The translations under genes and the position numbers were made by a program. Shown here piece by piece: positions 34,780 through 38,331 of a DNA stretch of 38,331 bases (position 1 is its first letter; the number at the start of each line of letters is the position of its first letter). The notes below the pieces were generated by a model. It was not told the origin of the DNA. It did not search any database and worked only from the letters and a program-made list of their open reading frames with translations. Where the stretch lies: assembly GCA_027486835.1 (NCBI GenBank), contig JAIXOJ010000012.1, forward strand, positions 1 through 38,331, read 5' to 3'. The stretch is from Chitinophagaceae bacterium. Lineage in GTDB: Bacteria; Bacteroidota; Bacteroidia; Chitinophagales; Chitinophagaceae.

Positions 34780-37700
34780 ATGCGTAACGCCCTCTTACTT
34801 TTTATTTTTTATCTTTATTCCTTTGCCACTTTTGGGCAATCGGGCACAATCACGTTTATAGATGGAAATTGTTTTGATGTAGCACCAGGAACTACACTAT
34901 CTTATGTTTCTGCATCTGGTTGTCCATCCCGTAATACCTATTCAGGAATTGTTGCAAATGGTGGTAACACATTGACTATACAATGGTCTTCACCAAATAA
35001 TCGTTGGGAGGTCATATTAACAGCTGAATTAGGCTGTGGTGTACATGATTATTTAGTTTATTATAATACGTTTGCTTCCGCACCTAATCCACCATCATTA
35101 GGAACGGGTACTTGGGTTAATGTACCAATTACAAATTGTTTTGAAACTATAGCTTGTACTATTGATGCTTTGAGTGGTAGTGGAACCCAAAATAACATAG
35201 GAACAACTTGCTCGTCTAATCCCTCAGTCAACCTATCTGTAAGCACTACAACAGGTACAGAAGTAGGAACAACTGTTGTTACTGTAACAGCTACGGCTTC
35301 AGCCGCTGTTAGTGGTGCACAAACACTAAGTCTTGCAGTAACAGGAACAAATATCACTGTGGGAGATTATACGCTCAGTAATACAACCATTACAATCCCT
35401 AATGGTCAAACAATGGGTACAGCTACATTTACCATAGTGGACGATGCCCTTGTTGAAGGAAAAGAAACTGCCACACTAACCATTAGTAATCCTTCATCGG
35501 GCATAACCTTAGGAGGCACCACTACACAAAACATTGAGATAACAGATAATGATGTTGCTTGCACATATACACCAAGTGATATTACTGTTTCGGGTTTTGG
35601 TTGTTTTGGTCCTGGCGGTACCTATTCTCCCAATGGTACTGTTAATGGTGCCCCATCATGGAAATCTGCATTTAATTTTGAAATAGTATGGTCGAGTACA
35701 AATTCAAGATGGGAAATTATAGGGGGTGGTGAAACTTGGTCAACAAACTCAACAGGATCAATTACCAATTTGCCTTGTTCTACGGGTTGGACAGATATAC
35801 AGGGGTGTGCTTCAGGAACAATCACGCTTAGTGGTGGTTGTGGTAGTTTATTACCACCAACAGTTACCCCCTCAGTATCAATTGCAGCCAATCCTGGCAA
35901 TAGCATTACAACAGGCACATCTGTAACGTTTACAGCTACCCCTACCAATGGCGGTACAACACCTGCTTACCAATGGAAAAAGAACGGCAATAATGTGGGC
36001 ACTAATAGTGTTACTTACTCCGATGCTGCTTTAGCTAATAATGATGTTATTATTTGTTCATTAACTAGTAATAACCCTTGTGCTTCTCCTACAACAGCCA
36101 CAAGTAGTAGCATTACCATGGCAGTAACAAATCCTTGCACACCCACAACAAGCACTACCACCATTTCCAATTGCGGCAGCTATGTTTGGAACGGTACTAC
36201 TTACTCAACAAGCGGTACTTACACCAAAACTTTGGTAAACGCAGGTGGATGCGATAGCACAGCTACTTTGGTATTGACTGTCAACAATTCTGTAACCCCT
36301 TCCGTTACCATCACTTCAAATCCTACAATGCCAATTGCAGTTGGAACGAATGTGATATTTACAGCAGTACCTACTAATGGGGGCCCTGGCATTACTTACG
36401 CATGGTATAAGAATGCGCTTAAATTGAGTGATACGGATTCCATTTTACAAAATGCTTCTGTAGAAGATGAGGACACCATCAAATGTGTAATCACCAGCAA
36501 CGCAGCGTGTGTAACCACCACCACGGCAGAAAGTAATAAAATAGTGGTTGTGGAAATTCCTGTGTGTGCAACGCCTACCAAATTCAGCGTTACTGGCGGC
36601 GGCGTGTATTGTGCCGGTGGCAGTGGATTGGCCGTTGGTTTATCTTCTTCTGAGGTAGGGGTTAATTATCAATTGCTCATTCCAAGTCCTAAAAATCCCA
36701 ATCAATGGGCTACCTTGAATTTGCCTGTAGCGGGTACAGGTAGTGCCATCAATTTTGGTAATTATACTGCGGCTACTTCTTATAGAGTTTTGGCAAAATC
36801 TGCGGTAGGTGGTTGTCAAGACACCATGAATGGCAAAGCAACCATAACCACCACCACAATGGCTATTTGGACAGGCAATTCAAGCAACGACCTTGCAAAT
36901 GCCGCTAACATTGACGGCTGTGCTTTAAGCAGCAGTGTTGATTTGCAAATTGCTTCTGGCTTGTCAGTTTATCCCATTGTTATTGGTTCTGTTTCGGCAA
37001 AAAGCGTAACCATTCAGGCTGGCGCTACCCTTACGGTTTCTGGCAAACTAAACGTATCGGGTAGTTTCACCAACAACGGCACCCCGAGCATCGGCTCTGG
37101 AAACATAGTTTTAAACGGAACTACAGGCACCATAAGCGGAAGCAGCGTGTTTAACAACCTAAAAATTGCGGGCAACTACACCATCGGCAACACAGAAGCC
37201 GATAAAGTAGAAGTTACGGGTATCTTATCGTTGGAATCAGGTGCGTTTACGACCAATGCCAAATTGACTTTGAAATCTAGCGCCACCAAAACGGCTTTGA
37301 TACAAGAAAATGGCGGTTCAATTAGCGGTAACATCAATATGGAACGTTATGTAGGGGGCAGCGCAGGCTACCACCACCTCAGTAGCCCAGTGAGCAACAA
37401 TACAGTGGCTACTTGGGGCAAATATTTCAACATCGTAGGTAAAGACGGTTTACGTTCAGGCACAAAAGGCTTTACACCAGCCACTTTGCAGGAATACCGT
37501 GAATCAGCCAATACCAAGGCTCTCTTAGATTCTGGCTATTACAACTATACGAATAGCGATGCGGTTATTGCAAACGGCAAAGGTTTATCTGCTTGGTTTG
37601 TTAAAGTACCAACTACAATAGTTAGCACAGGAAATGCAACAAGCGGTACAGTAACCGTACCCGTAACTTTTGCTGGCATCAACGCTACCACTAAAGGCTG

Positions 37701-38331
37701 GAATTTAATCGGTAATCCTTACCCATCACCCATCAGTTGGAGTGCATTGCGCAGCTTAAACCCAGGCGTTTGGGGCGATCAAGCTTGCTACATCTGGAAA
37801 GCAACCAAGGGCGTAAACGGTCAATGGCAGACTTATAACGGAACGGTTGGTACTAACGGCGTTGGCAATGTGATTGCTTCTAGCCAAGCTTTCTTTGTAT
37901 TGGTGAATCAATCCACCAACCTAACGTTCAACAACAGCATTCGCACTTCAGATGTGAATCCTACTTTCTTCGGTAGTGCACAGCTTAAACAGTTGCGTTT
38001 GCAAATTGTAAACCCAGCCAACTTAGCGGAAACTGACGAAGTGGTAGCTTACACCAAAGCGGGTATTACTACACCAGTTGCATCGGTGAAACCCCCAATG
38101 CCAGCAGAAGCTACCAATGCAAGTTTGTCATTCGTTCATGAAGGCAAACAAGCAGCTATCGAAGCCCTTGCAGACTTCAAAGCAGGTGATGAATTGGCCT
38201 TGAATATCAGTACGCCAGTTGCAGGTGTGTATCTCTTGAAAGTAGGCGAGTACAATAATAGCCTTCCTGCTTACTTAAAAGATGCCAAAACGGGCAGCTA
38301 TACCGAGTTGAAAGCAGGTACAGAAATAGCC
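34780..38331 (+). CDS. second modular secreted adhesin-like protein, 3' end beyond the window
   Basis: Open for 1184 codons to the right edge with no stop. Signal peptide MRNALLLFIFYLYSFATFG with Gln20 first in the mature chain. Modules: an N-terminal region (about 20-146) that looks like a variant of the unnamed W/GW module (TIQWSSPNNRWEVIL, TGTWVN); a Calx-beta domain (about 148-258; GDYTLSNTTITIPNG, DDALVEGKETATLTI, ITDND); the unnamed module proper (about 262-358; TYSPNGTVNGAPSW, LPCSTGW); two Ig-like units (PAYQWKKNG, ITYAWYKNA) either side of one YVWNGTTYSTSGTY...GCDS repeat; an Ig-like/CVxx region to about 690; and the same C-terminal block as the giant protein from about residue 750. 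Missing at the right: the probable T9SS sorting tail. Function inferred as surface attachment or glycan binding. Confidence 0.9.
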   Translation, partial: MRNALLLFIFYLYSFATFGQSGTITFIDGNCFDVAPGTTLSYVSASGCPSRNTYSGIVANGGNTLTIQWSSPNNRWEVILTAELGCGVHDYLVYYNTFASAPNPPSLGTGTWVNVPITNCFETIACTIDALSGSGTQNNIGTTCSSNPSVNLSVSTTTGTEVGTTVVTVTATASAAVSGAQTLSLAVTGTNITVGDYTLSNTTITIPNGQTMGTATFTIVDDALVEGKETATLTISNPSSGITLGGTTTQNIEITDNDVACTYTPSDITVSGFGCFGPGGTYSPNGTVNGAPSWKSAFNFEIVWSSTNSRWEIIGGGETWSTNSTGSITNLPCSTGWTDIQGCASGTITLSGGCGSLLPPTVTPSVSIAANPGNSITTGTSVTFTATPTNGGTTPAYQWKKNGNNVGTNSVTYSDAALANNDVIICSLTSNNPCASPTTATSSSITMAVTNPCTPTTSTTTISNCGSYVWNGTTYSTSGTYTKTLVNAGGCDSTATLVLTVNNSVTPSVTITSNPTMPIAVGTNVIFTAVPTNGGPGITYAWYKNALKLSDTDSILQNASVEDEDTIKCVITSNAACVTTTTAESNKIVVVEIPVCATPTKFSVTGGGVYCAGGSGLAVGLSSSEVGVNYQLLIPSPKNPNQWATLNLPVAGTGSAINFGNYTAATSYRVLAKSAVGGCQDTMNGKATITTTTMAIWTGNSSNDLANAANIDGCALSSSVDLQIASGLSVYPIVIGSVSAKSVTIQAGATLTVSGKLNVSGSFTNNGTPSIGSGNIVLNGTTGTISGSSVFNNLKIAGNYTIGNTEADKVEVTGILSLESGAFTTNAKLTLKSSATKTALIQENGGSISGNINMERYVGGSAGYHHLSSPVSNNTVATWGKYFNIVGKDGLRSGTKGFTPATLQEYRESANTKALLDSGYYNYTNSDAVIANGKGLSAWFVKVPTTIVSTGNATSGTVTVPVTFAGINATTKGWNLIGNPYPSPISWSALRSLNPGVWGDQACYIWKATKGVNGQWQTYNGTVGTNGVGNVIASSQAFFVLVNQSTNLTFNNSIRTSDVNPTFFGSAQLKQLRLQIVNPANLAETDEVVAYTKAGITTPVASVKPPMPAEATNASLSFVHEGKQAAIEALADFKAGDELALNISTPVAGVYLLKVGEYNNSLPAYLKDAKTGSYTELKAGTEIA
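37699..38331 (+). repeat. C-terminal duplicated segment, right copy
   Basis: Partner of 33008-33640, cut by the window edge. Differences are mostly third-position, and the reading frame is the same in both genes. Confidence 0.93.

Overview
The window looks like chromosomal DNA of a Bacteroidota bacterium, probably of the Chitinophagales/Sphingobacteriales side. Grounds: low G+C; -7 promoter boxes of the TAnnTTTG type upstream of several genes; no obvious Shine-Dalgarno sequences; a type B gliding-motility C-terminal sorting domain; very large Ser/Thr/Asn/Gly-rich secreted proteins; and signal peptides that all leave glutamine as the first mature residue. I saw no tRNA, rRNA, CRISPR array, transposase or phage gene.

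Layout. 1-260 is a 40-bp tandem array. 494-841 (-) is an N-terminally short DinB-family protein and 1116-2021 (+) a prohibitin/SPFH membrane protein. 2220-7187 (-) encodes a PKD-repeat surface protein with a type IX secretion (T9SS) type B tail. 7381-11462 (-) is the 2-oxoglutarate dehydrogenase pair sucA-sucB. 11666-15856 (+) holds rpsT, a lipoprotein glutaminyl-peptide cyclotransferase, an LpxL-like acyltransferase, a THUMP RNA methyltransferase and engB. 16151-16624 (-) is a YkuK-type RNase H-fold protein. 16625-17732 is gene-free but structured: a 21-bp tandem array of about 18 units, a perfect 20-bp palindrome, and a stray second copy of the 3' end of the neighbouring response-regulator gene. 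17733-20365 (-) is a coupled two-component pair. 21014-33937 (+) is one giant 4307-residue secreted modular protein. 34780 to the window end (+) is a second adhesin-like gene, open at the right edge.

How it fits together. The left half is housekeeping: energy metabolism, ribosome protein and assembly, RNA modification, membrane. The right half is cell-surface biology. The two right-hand adhesin genes share an almost gap-free C-terminal region whose DNA similarity rises toward the 3' end, which suggests recent duplication or gene conversion of the T9SS export tail. The glutaminyl cyclase is a plausible processing partner of all three large exported proteins, each predicted to begin with Gln after signal peptidase cleavage. 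The histidine kinase/response regulator pair is divergent from the giant gene and could regulate surface functions, but nothing in the sequence proves it.

Most unusual points: an NHL beta-propeller apparently inserted inside an Ig-like (He_PIG) domain of the giant protein; a recurring roughly 100-residue module I cannot name, present in both adhesins; three copies of a GH54-like domain; and the two period-locked tandem arrays.
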